From positions 7,699,770 through 7,763,769 of the forward strand of contig OZ026850.1 of NCBI GenBank assembly GCA_964023205.1: a stretch of 64,000 nucleotides of DNA, read 5' to 3'. Position numbers and translations under genes: made by a program. How positions within the stretch are numbered: the first letter of the stretch is position 1; the number at the start of each line of letters is the position of its first letter. This stretch comes from Lutraria lutraria. Taxonomy: Eukaryota; Mollusca; Bivalvia; Venerida; Mactridae. Under the pieces are notes generated by a model. The model was not told the DNA's origin, searched no databases, and saw nothing but the letters and a program-made list of their open reading frames with translations. This document shows positions 46,156 to 56,713 of the stretch, one piece after another.

Positions 46156-47921
46156 GTTTCATCGCCATTTTCAACATTATTTCAGTCATATAGTGGCGGG
46201 CAGTTATCCTAACTAGTTTTCCTGGACTTAATTTAGGCCTTAACCAGTACTAACCACATTCTATCCGTAAGCTTCTGCCAAGCTAAGCCACATAATTCAG
46301 AGGTGGAGGACAATTTAACATAGGATGTATTATTTTCAGTCATTTGTCATGCACAGTGTGAGGCTCGCACGGGTTCGAACTGCCAACCTCATGATCAGTA
46401 GACAAACTTTATTACAAGAATGGTTATTACAAGTTTGGTTGCAACAAAGCGTAAACAATCTTCGAAACAGTTTTCGGGACTTTGGTGGATTGGGGATAGT
46501 AAGGTTTAGAAACGAACCTATAAAAAAAAAGTGTAGCCTAACCGTTTGGGGACAAGTTGTTAAATATACAATAAACATTTCCAAGGCTGTAATGGTAAAA
46601 AACATATACATTTCATATTTAAAATATTGTGACATTTTTTTATCACTTAATGGAAACGTACAGGTAAAGTCAAGTTGTTTGAGAAAAGATGAAAACAAAG
46701 AAAAACTTTAATAATACCAGCTTCTTCCAAATCGATTACGCAACCCCATGGTACTTTCTTGAAACCTATCCAATAGGTTCAACAAAGTGAACTTATGTAA
46801 GTAACATGATGAATGTTTACATCATGGGATATATATACTGAGCTAGATTCTTAACGATAGTGAATGGACGGGAAAGTAAATAACTCAATTGCAATCTTAA
46901 GGGTTTGTTCGGTTGTAGGAAAAAGTTCACCAACTTGTACATATTATGACTTCTTCTCTAGTACGAAGGAATATATTTACGTCAAAGTATATAATAAAGG
47001 ATATACAGATATATTTTTACCAGAAATACCTGATCGCAAACTATTTTTCTGTTATGTGGTCAGTACAACGCGAATGGACATGATTTGTTTGATCAATTTA
47101 CTTGTAGTTAATGTTGATTTATTTGGACTAAAATTCGTATATTAAGTGTTAGTCAATTACTGGCGTCCATTAGTAGCATCTTTTCTGATCACACCAGTCG
47201 TTGGTCTTAATTCGATATTGGCTCACCAACACAGGATTAGTTAAGCTGTTAATCGCCATAACAACAACTAACCAGATCGATACAAAGTCCTCAGGCTATG
47301 AAAGGACGAGAAATATGTAAATCAATTGCATCCTTAAAATCAAGTAGCGCTTGTAAACATTATTAAGCCATTGTTGACTCATCTCCACATTTTGAGATAT
47401 CTTTCAAATCACAGAATAATGCATTTGTACAAACAACCTTTAATTGAACGACGTGCTGGATTGAACGAAGCTCATATCGTCAATTCATCTATTCATTGCC
47501 AGCTTTCAAGGCCTAATTTACAAAGTAGCCTCCCTTGATTTTCGGTCGAAGGGAAGCTTGTGATCAAATTTCGATTATGTCCCTTAGATAAGGACCCTAG
47601 ATAAACCATTTAAGACCCTAGATAGCACTGAAATCAGTAGAATCACGGTTCATTAAGCAAGACGCGCATTGCGCCCGCAGGCATTATCTTATCAGTGGTT
47701 CATCAAATACATTAAAACAATGACAGAAAGTGATATCATGAAGAACTTGACTTATACTTGTATTATTTAACATTATTTGTTAGTTGTTGGGTAACTACAG
47801 CCAAGCTTAACATGTTTTATAATAAAATAACCATTGATGTACGCTTTATTATATTTATTCTGCTAATAACAAGTTTTCTTTGACAAGGTGAAGATTTAGT
47901 TAATTCTAATTTTGTTAATAT
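46156..47921. other. Non-coding stretch, nothing firm
   Basis: Two similar pieces, 'gaatggacgggaaagtaaa..caattgca' (46862) and 'gaaaggacgagaaatatgta..caattgca' (47299), hint at an old local duplication. At 46365, 'cacgggttcgaactg' resembles a box B; read on the minus strand it may be a tRNA-like fragment. Open frames here (46325-46711 both strands, 46864-47145) have no domain. Confidence 0.4.
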
Positions 47922-47942
47922 CAAGGACTTAATAAGTCCTTG
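47922..47942. mobile_element. CAAGGAC palindrome, minimal 21-bp form, TSD TTAATAT
   Basis: CAAGGACTTA-A-TAAGTCCTTG, two 10-bp termini around one base, flanked by exact TTAATAT at 47915-47921 and 47943-47949. It is the smallest member in the window, yet keeps the same 7-bp flank rule as the 504-bp member. Confidence 0.78.
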
Positions 47943-48178
47943 TTAATATGTAGATAAATAGATTGTAAAATCCATTCTGTTTCATTTATTCTGATTTGTA
48001 TCGACAAATGTTACTTTAAACAGCGGCAGATCCAGGATTTCAGGGGCATAATATTTTGGAAAGTATGCTATTTCATTGAATGATTTTTCATTTCTTTAGG
48101 AGGTGGGGGGGGGGGGGGCTGAATTCGCTTGTGTTAGATAACTAGTTTATATTTTATCTAGTATAAATTCAGATATAT

Positions 48179-48218
48179 CAAGGACTTATATACATACATG
48201 TATGTATATAAGTCCTTG
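48179..48218. mobile_element. CAAGGAC palindrome, perfect 40 bp, TSD GATATAT
   Basis: CAAGGACTTATATACATACA followed by its exact reverse complement. Flanked by GATATAT at 48172-48178 and 48219-48225. It lies 61 bp right of a 17-19 base poly-G run (about 48101-48118). Confidence 0.85.
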
Positions 48219-48971
48219 GATATATATAACATCCCTTTTAGATAAATAAACTGTAAAAAAGTCTCTGATCAAACCACTAAGTCTAACAATCATTTTTGGG
48301 CTTAAAATAAGTTCGATGTTAATTATCATAGTAAAATATGACATGTCTACATATAATACATGTGCCTGGCATAATTCGCATCATTTTTTACCAATTTAAA
48401 TAGCATGTAGTAATAAAATCCAATACAGGTCATGGTTCAGTGAGCTAATTATATTATATTGCACTAACGGTCAGTATTAACTGGGACCCTAGATATTTCT
48501 CAAAGTATAATTATCCGGCTGAAGTAAAAATTAACTGTTCCAGAATCACAAGATAACTATAGCGTACTAATTATAGTTATTATGATCATTATTTCTTCAA
48601 ATGATGGAGAGCATACATAAAGGAAACAAGAAACAAACACGTGCAATCAACACCATTACAGTGTAGCAATACCACGTGACTCTGACGTCAATAACGGCAT
48701 CAAACCCAAGACGAAATTGTAAACATTAAGGTAGATGAAATACAGCATGCAGTTCCTCAAATATCAACCGCTGCCTTGCCTGTTTAGAAGGTGAAACTTT
48801 ATAAATTCCAGACCTTGTAAGATTCCTAACAGCTGTCTGGTATATACAGTATACTGAATGACCATTTCAACATTTTTTTGGCGTTTGGCGATGAACTTCT
48901 TCATTGGTTGTGATAGGAGAAGCAATGAAATCTATTCTTAGATTCTGCTACAGATTTTTATTCTGTGAGTG

Positions 48972-49330
48972 TCGAAAACTGGTAGTAACCGAGAACAAGG
49001 TTGCAAGCAATCCTGTTCAAAAATTGAAAACAAAACTACTATCGAAAATATTGTGACATGGGGAAGTCTTTCAACAAATTTTGAAGCATCTGTAGTGTAA
49101 AAAATTGAACTCTTAAGCCACTTTAGACTTGTTAAAGCAAATGTCATCATCTATCTTCAAACCAATGTTACATTTTACTCGACCCTTTTTAGATGGAAGA
49201 CCAAATTTTTTCAAATATTTCCACAAATGTTTAGAATCTGGCTTATTATTTTCTAAAGATTCTGTAAGAATGTCTTCTTAGCTTCAAATATAACATGTTG
49301 TGCTCTATTCCTACATACTCTTAAGTGTTT
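48972..49330 (-). pseudogene. LINE ORF2 fragment in the left arm (endonuclease-RT linker)
   Basis: Minus-strand mirror of the fragment at 54660-55440. From 49320 downward it reads CRNRAQHVIFEAKK-type sequence, then the '..LPSKKGRVKCNIGLKI' equivalent, and the frame at 49150-48938 beginning MMTFALTSLKWLKSSIFY is a shifted shadow of it. Inactive. Confidence 0.6.
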
Positions 49331-49419
49331 CAAATTATATTCATGGTATAAACCTGTGACACCATGTTTGGCAAATTCATGGTCATGTTTTTCAGTATAT
49401 AACACATACATATATCATA

Positions 49420-49670
49420 TATACATATATATGTGTGATACTGTACTGATATGTGCCTATGTGTGATACTGTACTGATGTGTGTCTATGTGTGATACTGT
49501 ACTGATATGTGCCTATGTGTGATACTGTACTGATATGTGCCTATGTGTGATACTGTACTGATGTGTGTCTATGTGTGATACTGTACTGATATGTGCCTAT
49601 GTGTGATACTGTACTGATGTGTGTCTATGTGAGATACTGTACTGATATGTGTACATGTGTCAGTACAGTG
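49420..49670. repeat. 28-bp tandem repeat in the left arm
   Basis: Units 'gatactgtactgatatgtgc' + 'ctatgtgt' alternate with a 'gatgtgtgt' variant, about eight copies. The mirrored array in the right arm (about 53815-53925) has only about four. Confidence 0.85.
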
Positions 49671-51149
49671 TCTATACTGTACGATATTACATCTCAGTGA
49701 GTAAGACGCTTAAGCTTTGCCGGAGATAAACGTCTTTGGGTAAAACATTGAGAAAAAATGCATTCTTGTCGAAAAAAAACGATATTTGAACTGGTTGAGT
49801 GTTACTTTTCTGCCCCTGTTAATGGTATCTGGATCCGTTCCGTGTAAGCTGTTTACTTACCTCCGTAATAAGCTGATTTAAATATATAATCAAGATTCCA
49901 AATGTTACTTCCGCCAAACCAGATCCAATTTGAAATCTTTCATGCGCACAAAATGTCACAAACACTCGATAAGTGATCACTTTAAAACACTTTACTCCGA
50001 GTGCAAATAGATACTTTGATAGATACTCAAGGACAAAAGTCTTGCCCTGTCTACAGAAAATGCGATATTTAGTTTTGTTTATAATAGTGTGTTAATAAAA
50101 GAGAAAAAGCTACGAGTCATTCATTGATACAACTTGCGAAACCGGCTTCGTATTGTGACAATTGAACATGGTATGTATTGTGACATCTGTACATTGTTAG
50201 TATTGTGACACTTGTACACGGTATGTATTGTGACATCTGTACGACATATGTACATGGTATGTGACATCTGTATTTAGTATGTAATGTGATATTAGCATTT
50301 TAATTTTCGAGCAGAATTATTTTAATCGCACCCCGCCATTGCTATTAGAATGTTACGTGATTTTTAATGGGTTAATATTGTTTATAGAGACATGGATGGC
50401 GGTGTGCGATAAAGAAATTCCGATTCAAAAATATATATCCTTATATTTGTGTCTTCTGAAATAGTTTGTAGATCTGTATTAATGTATTTAATTGTTCTTT
50501 CTAGGACGTTTTGGTCAATACGACCCATGGTCGACTTTAGTATGCTTTAGTATGTGAAATTAGGCCATTTAGTGTGGCCGCATATTTTCCGACCAAACGA
50601 AATCGGGTCAAATTCTAGCGATTCTTGTTCGATTACTCGGGAACGGATTGGGCAAGGAACTTAGTTTTGGTCCATTTTGTGCAAAATATATACCTGAAAC
50701 CGCTGCAAAATTACATTTGAAGAATCCGCCCGTATTGCTATATAAGTTTGCGTTTTGTGAAGGCGGTGCGCATTCATAGATAGATTTTATTTGAAAATAA
50801 GACATGTCCAACATTTCAAATATTACAAAAAACACAATTAAATTAACATTTCCTGTGATATACATGTAGTTATATAAAACACAAATTTATGGGTTTTTAC
50901 AAATAAATGTGCATGTATGTTGTTGTCTTAAACGAAATTGAAAAAATTCTAAAATTTGTTTTTATACCCAATTAATTTTATGTGGATGTAAATTAAAATC
51001 ATTTAACGTACGTCTTTATCATATACAGATTTTCTATACTTGTTTTGTGAATTGTGTACTATTTTCAACCAATATCTAATTACTAGTGTTAATCTATTAA
51101 ATTTCAGAGGCAACCTACCCAATTCACCAAATTGTTTTGGGTTTGAGTT

Positions 51150-51600
51150 CTCCATCCTAGGAGTTTATAAAAATATTTTCCCTGACAAGGTAATCAAAGG
51201 CTTTCCTAAAATCAACAAAACAAACAAATAACTTTTTTCTTTCAATCAATATATGAGTAAGAAGTCCATGTAATATAAAAAGATTATCTGTTGTACCCAT
51301 GTTTTTCCCAAAACCCGACTGTGCTGCACGTATACAAAACAATCTTCTGCTCATTTATCCAAACGATAATTTAAAAACCCTCGTGAACAATTTACCGAAA
51401 GTGATTAATAATGTTATACCGCGATGATTTTCTGGTCGGGTAATATAACATTATAACTTTTTTATGCAATATGATAAATGATGGTAAGTGACCAGTATCA
51501 AATATTTTATTAAATAGTTTAACTAGATACTTCTTACTATATATACCGTATTTAAATCAAAGCTCTGAGTTTTGGAAACCGAACGATAGTTGGCGCATGA
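51150..51600 (-). pseudogene. LINE reverse transcriptase fragment in the spacer
   Basis: Minus strand, going down from about 51570: KKYLVKLFNKIFDTGHLPS; then RPENHRGITLL; then QSGFGKNMGTTDNLFILHGL and LFVCFVDFRKAFDYLVREN. These are the finger/palm motifs of non-LTR RTs (the FVDFRKAFD block carries the first catalytic Asp). At least two frame changes and no downstream FADD. A short fossil of an element different from the one at 44161. Confidence 0.72.
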
Positions 51601-51891
51601 ATTTTGATACAGACTAAAGTACTACTAACGCTTTTCTATCCCCGCTATGCAGATGTTAAAGTTGTTCCCGTTCCATGTGCTTTCAGTACTTTGATTGATG
51701 TTCCCCATCTGATCACCAAAAGTAGTTCAGCAATGCATAATAACATATAGTCTACATTACCTGCCCCTTTGTATATACTCAACTTATGCAGAATGTGATA
51801 TCTCAAGACTCATACATGAAGACATGCTCGAAGAAAAAGTTACACGTTATAAGCATTAAATTAATCGATTAGAATTTCCCGATGAACCACT

Positions 51892-52078
51892 TTTTAGCTC
51901 ACCTGATTCATCCGGCGTCCGTCCACAATAGTTTGTTTACACTTAACGAATCATGATTAAACTTGCTCACAATGTATATGGCCACAATGTCTCGGCTTAG
52001 TTCGATTATGGGCAAAATCGGACAATAACTTCTAGAGTTATGGGCCCTTGAATTACAAAATTTGCTATATTTAGCATC
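51892..52078 (-). repeat. Family C repeat fragment, minus orientation
   Basis: Reverse complement of the family C 3' end: terminal hairpin ('tttttagctcacctgattca'), 'agtttgtttacact', 'ttcgattatgggcaaaatcg' and 'gctatatttagc'. It ends about 40 bp before the right arm of the inverted duplication. Confidence 0.7.
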
Positions 52079-52289
52079 ATTGCTATCATTGAAATGCATG
52101 ATGTCTTCGTCTGGTTAAAAGAAGACGCAAATATAAGGATTTATATTTTTGAATCGGAATTTCTTTATCGCACACTGCCATGTCTCTATAAAAAATATTA
52201 ACCCATTAAAAATCACGTATCATTTATAATAGCAATGGCGGGGTGCGATAAAAATAATTCTGCTCGAAAATAAAAATGCTAATATCACA

Positions 52290-53040
52290 TTACATACTAT
52301 ATACAGATGTCACATACCATGTACATATGTCATAATACATACCATGTACAGATGACACAATACATACCATGTACAGATGTCACAATACATACTATGTACA
52401 ATTGTCACAATACATACCATGTACAGATGTCACAATAATACTATGTACATATGTCACAATACATACCATGTAGAGATGTAACAATATATGCCATGTACAA
52501 TTGTCACAATACATACCATTTACAATTGTCACAATACATACTTTATACAGATGTCACAATACATACCATGTACAATTGTCACAATACATATTATGTACAG
52601 ATGTCACAATACATACCATGTACAGATGTCACAATACCAACCATGTACAGATGTCACAATACATACCATGTACAATTGTCACAATACATATTATGTACAG
52701 ATGTCACAATACATACCATGTACAGATGTCACAATACATACCATGTACAATTGTCACAATACATATTATGTACAGATGTCACAATACATACCATGTACAG
52801 ATGTCACAATACCAACCATGTACAGATGTCACAATACATACCATGTACAATTGTCACAATACATATTATGTACAGATGTCACAATACATACCATGTACAG
52901 ATGTCACAATACCAACCATGTACAGATGTCACAATACATACCATGTACAATTGTCACAATACATATTATGTACAGATGTCACAATACATACCATGTACAA
53001 ATGTCACAATACATACTATGTACAGATGTCACAATACTAA
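52290..53040. repeat. 25-bp tandem array with 100-bp higher-order pattern
   Basis: Unit 'gatgtcacaatacatacc' + 'atgtaca', about 30 copies. The variant with 'caattgtcacaatacatatt' recurs at 52591, 52691, 52766, 52866 and 52966 (spacing 100, 75, 100, 100), a four-unit higher-order repeat. The left arm has only a few units (about 50150-50280). The 179-243 aa open frames in all three forward frames are artefacts of a stop-free 25-bp unit. Confidence 0.93.
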
Positions 53041-54639
53041 CGATGAAGAGATACAAACTATTGATTCGTACCATCTTATAAACCAATCAACTTGTGTCAC
53101 TGCTCTGGTTACATTAATACCATGCAAACACACGAAAATCGACGAGAACAATTTTTTAACACAAGATACTAAAACTTGCTGAATCTTTCATGTACGATTT
53201 TTTCTTCTTATGATAATCACACAAGGTAACTAAATGCTATATAGTTTATTTATACAAAAGTCTTGTCCGGGTTGGTGTGTCCGCGATTATTTTAAAACCT
53301 CTGTTATTTAGCTTACATTTTAGCAAGACTTTTGTCCTTGAGTATCTATCAAATATTTTATCCCGACTTTGAAAATATCTTTAAATCAAATACATTTTCT
53401 TATTGTGTTGTCTAAAAACTGCTGAAACTAGAGATTATATCTTCACAAGATAGCTATGCACTCGGAGTAAAGTGTTTTAAAGTGATCACTTATCGAGTGT
53501 TTGTGACATTTTGTGCGCACGAAAGATTTCAAATTGGATCTGTCAATTTTAATGAATTGACTGTCTGATTTGCCGGAAGTAACATTTGGAATCTTGATAA
53601 TACATTTAAATCAGCTTATTCAATATACGGAGGTATGTAAACAGCTTACACGGAACGGATCCAGATACCATTAACAGGGGCAGAAAAGTAACACTCAACC
53701 AGTTCAGTTTTTTCGACAAGAATGCATTTTTTCTCAATGTTTTACCCAAAGACGTTTATCTCCGGCAAAGCTTAAGCGTCTTACTCACTGAGATGTAATA
53801 TCGTACAGTATAGACACTGTACTGACACATGTACACATATCAGTACAGTATCACACATAGACACACATCAGTACAGTATCACACATAGGCACATATCAGT
53901 ACAGTATCACACATATATATGTATATATGATATATGTATGTGTTATATACTGTAGTGATATATGTGTGTGTTAGCTATTGTAGTGATATATGTATGTGTT
54001 AATATACTGAAAAACATGACCATAAATTTGCCAAACATGGTGTCACAGGTTTATACCATGGTTAACCATGATTGGAATGTAATGACCATAGTCAGAATTT
54101 GTCAACCATGGTGACATAGATTTAAATCATGGTTAACCATGATTGACATACCAGGAGAAATGATTACCATGGTTTAACACCACAATTATGAAAACCTTTT
54201 CCTCTGACTATATCATACATGCATTCTTTTCCTCTGCCTATAGCATACAAGCATTTGCAATTTTATAAATCAAAACTTGTTAGCATGGAAACAGTGAAGT
54301 TCACTCACAATCAAAGCTGGCAAAAAGAGGATATGTTATCTATAATAACATCAATTTCAATTTCAGTGAAAAATGAAAAAAAGTTAATATTTTTCTGTGA
54401 TTATGATGGGGCTGTTGTCATCATTCAGTGTCCGTATGAGGTCACAACATAAATTTTTGCCAAATATGATGAACTTGATTGGTCCTCTGTAAAATGTAGA
54501 ATGTATTAGAATCTGTGTTTTTATCTTTTCATGACTTCAACTTGAAAGAATGCATTCTGTTAGAGGATTACAAATGTATCTGAAAAAGGACATATTTTGA
54601 GTAAAACTCAAGTATGTGTGGTCTTTTTAGTTTAAAACA

Positions 54640-55440
54640 ACTTATTCAGTACTTAACTACAGTATGTTAATCTTCTATTATTGATCTTATTTTGGTATCT
54701 GATGAGGACAACATTTCTCAAAGTGGTGTAACTGACTGTGCACTTAGTTAATATTTTGTATCGGAAAAGTCACTCGTTCATTTATTGGCAAACACACCAC
54801 TGTGAAAGCAAGATCGTTAAAAACTAACAAAGACAGTTTCAACAACACTTATTTGGATATGACTGGTCAAAAGTTCTCTTGAGTGACTGTGCTTCTGGTG
54901 CTTGGGAAGTTTTCTAAAAGATATTCATTGAATCCATTGACAAATTTGCTCCTATGAAAGAAATTAGACTGAAACAAACGACTGAAAAATGGATGAATTT
55001 AGATGTTATGTAGTGTACCAAGGAACGTGAAAAATCATTTTCAATGTATAAGAAAGACAAAACTGAATATAATTTGAAACACTTAAGAGTATGTAGGAAT
55101 AGAGCACACCATGTTATATTTGAAGCTAAGAAGACATTTTTACAGAATCTTTAGAAAATAATAAGCCAGATTCTTAATATTTGTGGAAATATTTGAAAAA
55201 ATTTGGTCTTCCATCTAAAAAGGGTCGAGTAAAATGTAACATTGGTTTGAAGATTGATGATGACATTTGCTTTAACAAGTCTAAAGTGGCTTAAGAGTTC
55301 AATTTTTTACACTACAGATGCTTCAAAATTAGTTGAAAGACTTCCCCATGTCACAATATTTTCGATAGTAGTTTTGTTTTCAATTTTTAAACAGGGTTGC
55401 TTGCAACCTTGTTCTTGGTTACTACCCGTTTTCGACACTC
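54640..55440 (+). pseudogene. LINE ORF2 fragment in the right arm (endonuclease C-terminus to RT linker)
   Basis: Plus-strand remnant with many stops: LILVSDEDNISQSGVTDC (54688 on), FIGKHTTVKARSLK, LDMTGQ.., IDKFAPMKEI-type, RLKQTTEKWM, FSMYKKDKTEYNLKHLR, VCRNRAHHVIFEAKKTFLQN, KKFGLPSKKGR. This order (end of the endonuclease, ARSLK, W.., R..K..., ARN-type helix, LWKYLKK-type) is standard for CR1/Jockey-like ORF2 upstream of the RT. Inactive. Confidence 0.72.
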
Positions 55441-55770
55441 ACAGAATCAACTGATGCAAATATCATCTCATCCTGTATTTCTTCAACTGAAATTCATTTA
55501 ATGTTACAGTCAAAACTGTTGCATGTTTAATAACAGTTTATAGTTCAAACTAGTAATTTTTCTTCAATTTAAGACATTACCAGGTAAAAAAGCCATCTAT
55601 TTACTACTTAAGGGTCTAGTATTACTAAATTTTCTGTCAAGTATAAAATGCTTTTTTTTAATTATATAAAAAAGAAAACATATGTAGGCATTTAATGACT
55701 TTTGATAATTATTGCGTTTACTGTAAATAATACCTTTCCATCGGAGCCCTCCATAGATGAATGCTATATA

Positions 55771-55932
55771 TTAAACTATTCTAGTATTCTTCTCTGATGG
55801 TTTCTCTGAGTAGATTTCATCACCAAGTGTTTTGCCATAACCAATCCAATTCATCTTAATATGCTCTGTTTTGGCATTAAATTCTGTACAACATTGCTTC
55901 AAAGCTTCCAAAACTGGCTGGTCACATGTATC
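55771..55932 (-). CDS. Unrecognised small gene, exon 2 (terminal)
   Basis: Clean minus-strand exon of 53 codons plus stop: DTCDQPVLEALKQCCTEF, NAKTEHIKMNWIGYGKTLG, DEIYSEKPSEKNTRIV-stop. Acceptor 'ctattttgcag'. It joins in phase 0 to exon 1 at 56693-56713 (consensus gtaagt donor), giving a 60-aa acidic/polar protein with three Cys, no signal peptide and no membrane segment. Composition and splice sites look like a genuine host gene, but I do not recognise the family; it could also be the 3' end of a longer gene if the ATG is not the true start. The plus-strand frame 55871-56104 is a shadow. Confidence 0.62.
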   Translation of the reverse strand, partial: DTCDQPVLEALKQCCTEFNAKTEHIKMNWIGYGKTLGDEIYSEKPSEKNTRIV

Positions 55933-56044
55933 CTGCAAAATAGAAAAAGATACAATGCTATTTACTACAAGTAGTAGCTTTCTGAAGACTAATTCTTGCT
56001 TTTTTTCAAAGAAAATTTTTCATGGAGGTGTTCAAATGATCAAT

Positions 56045-56248
56045 GTGGCTGTAATATCCCCTTTTGGAACACAGGATTCGGCCATTTTTAGGCAGGACGC
56101 ATGACTCAGTGGTGAAACGGGACGCGGGACTCACATTTGTTCTTAATGGGACGCAGGGCTCGTTCGTTAAAATATGGAGGGAGGTGGGACTCAGTGAAAA
56201 AAATAAAAGGGACTTAGGACACATATGGGGAGGGGGTATTACAGCCCC
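56045..56248. mobile_element. 204-bp MITE, GGGGCTGTAAT ends, 6-bp TSD ATCAAT
   Basis: GTGGCTGTAATATCCCC at left and GGGGGTATTACAGCCCC at right, flanked by ATCAAT (56039-56044 and 56249-56254). The interior is purine-rich with repeated 'gggac(gc)..gactc' motifs. Frames across it (55871-56296) are artefacts. Confidence 0.72.
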
Positions 56249-56254
56249 ATCAAT

Positions 56255-56692
56255 TAGCAAATGATTCATACTCATTATCAAAACAATCCCATGCATGAAT
56301 AAAAATACTTATATTTTATTATATTTCAATTTATAAATAAAGATAGAATCTTGTGCAGTACTGCCAATAGAAAGTTGTACAAAGTTATTACGCAAATTTT
56401 ACATGAAATGAACATTGACACAGTAATGTAAGTATAGACCATAAAGTTTATAAACCAGATATTTCAATGTGTACACATTATGTTTACTGAATATGGCAAC
56501 ACATGAAATTGCTAACAGACTTTACTATGATGATCATAGCATATTCACCAACTATCCGAAATTACACTATTCCCTCTATTTGTCCGAAAACTAGTCAATT
56601 CGTGTAGTTTGTAAAATCTCTTTTGATTCAAATAATAACATCGCCTGGAAAATGAATATTTTCACAATGAACCACCTAGCAAGTTAACTTAC
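56255..56692. other. Intron remainder of the small gene, nothing recognised
   Basis: AT-rich, no repeats noted. Confidence 0.4.
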
Positions 56693-56713
56693 CGTTTCCA
56701 TCGCCTCCGTCAT
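56693..56713 (-). CDS. Unrecognised small gene, candidate exon 1
   Basis: Seven codons, MTEAMET, followed by donor GTAAGT. Spliced to exon 2 it reads MTEAMET-DTCDQPVLEA. The upstream frame meets stops within about 40 bp, so this ATG is the likely start; context 'ggaaataATGa' is acceptable. The intron (55933-56692, 760 bp) contains a 204-bp MITE. Confidence 0.55.

Larger units (their letters stand above)
48960..50457. repeat. Left arm of a large inverted duplication
   Basis: Pairs, inverted, with 52120-55447. Anchor matches include 'ttctgtgagtgtcgaaaac' (outer edge), 'catgtttttcagtatataac', 'taagacgcttaagctttgcc', 'gtgatcactttaaaacactt', 'gagcagaattattttaatcg' and 'atccttatatttg.gtcttct' (inner edge). 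It is shorter than its partner because of a deletion of about 1 kb and fewer tandem units. Confidence 0.9.
50458..52119. other. Spacer of the inverted duplication
   Basis: 1.66 kb single-copy spacer holding a minus-strand LINE RT fragment (51600-51150), a minus-strand family C fragment (51892-52078) and short pieces also seen elsewhere: 'gttcccgttccatg' (51665) and 'attacctgcccctttgtata' (51757), the latter recurring inverted near 56735-56755. Confidence 0.65.
52120..55447. repeat. Right arm of the large inverted duplication
   Basis: Inverse of 48960-50457 with the same anchors in reverse order. It is longer by an expanded 25-bp array and by 54063-55066, a segment missing from the left arm. 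Because that segment contains the natural continuation of a LINE reading frame, the right arm looks closer to the ancestral state. Confidence 0.9.

Noticed and set aside
46325..46711. 128-aa plus and 120-aa minus overlapping frames
   Set aside because: Overlap each other in antisense, contain a tRNA-like motif and show no domain.
48938..49150. 70-aa minus frame and its near-identical partner at 55254-55454 (+)
   Set aside because: The similarity comes from the inverted duplication, and the frame is a shifted shadow of a LINE fragment; not a duplicated gene.
52451..53182. Open frames of 243, 197 and 179 aa in all three forward frames
   Set aside because: A 25-bp stop-free tandem unit stays open in every frame and repeats the same 25-residue peptide; not coding.
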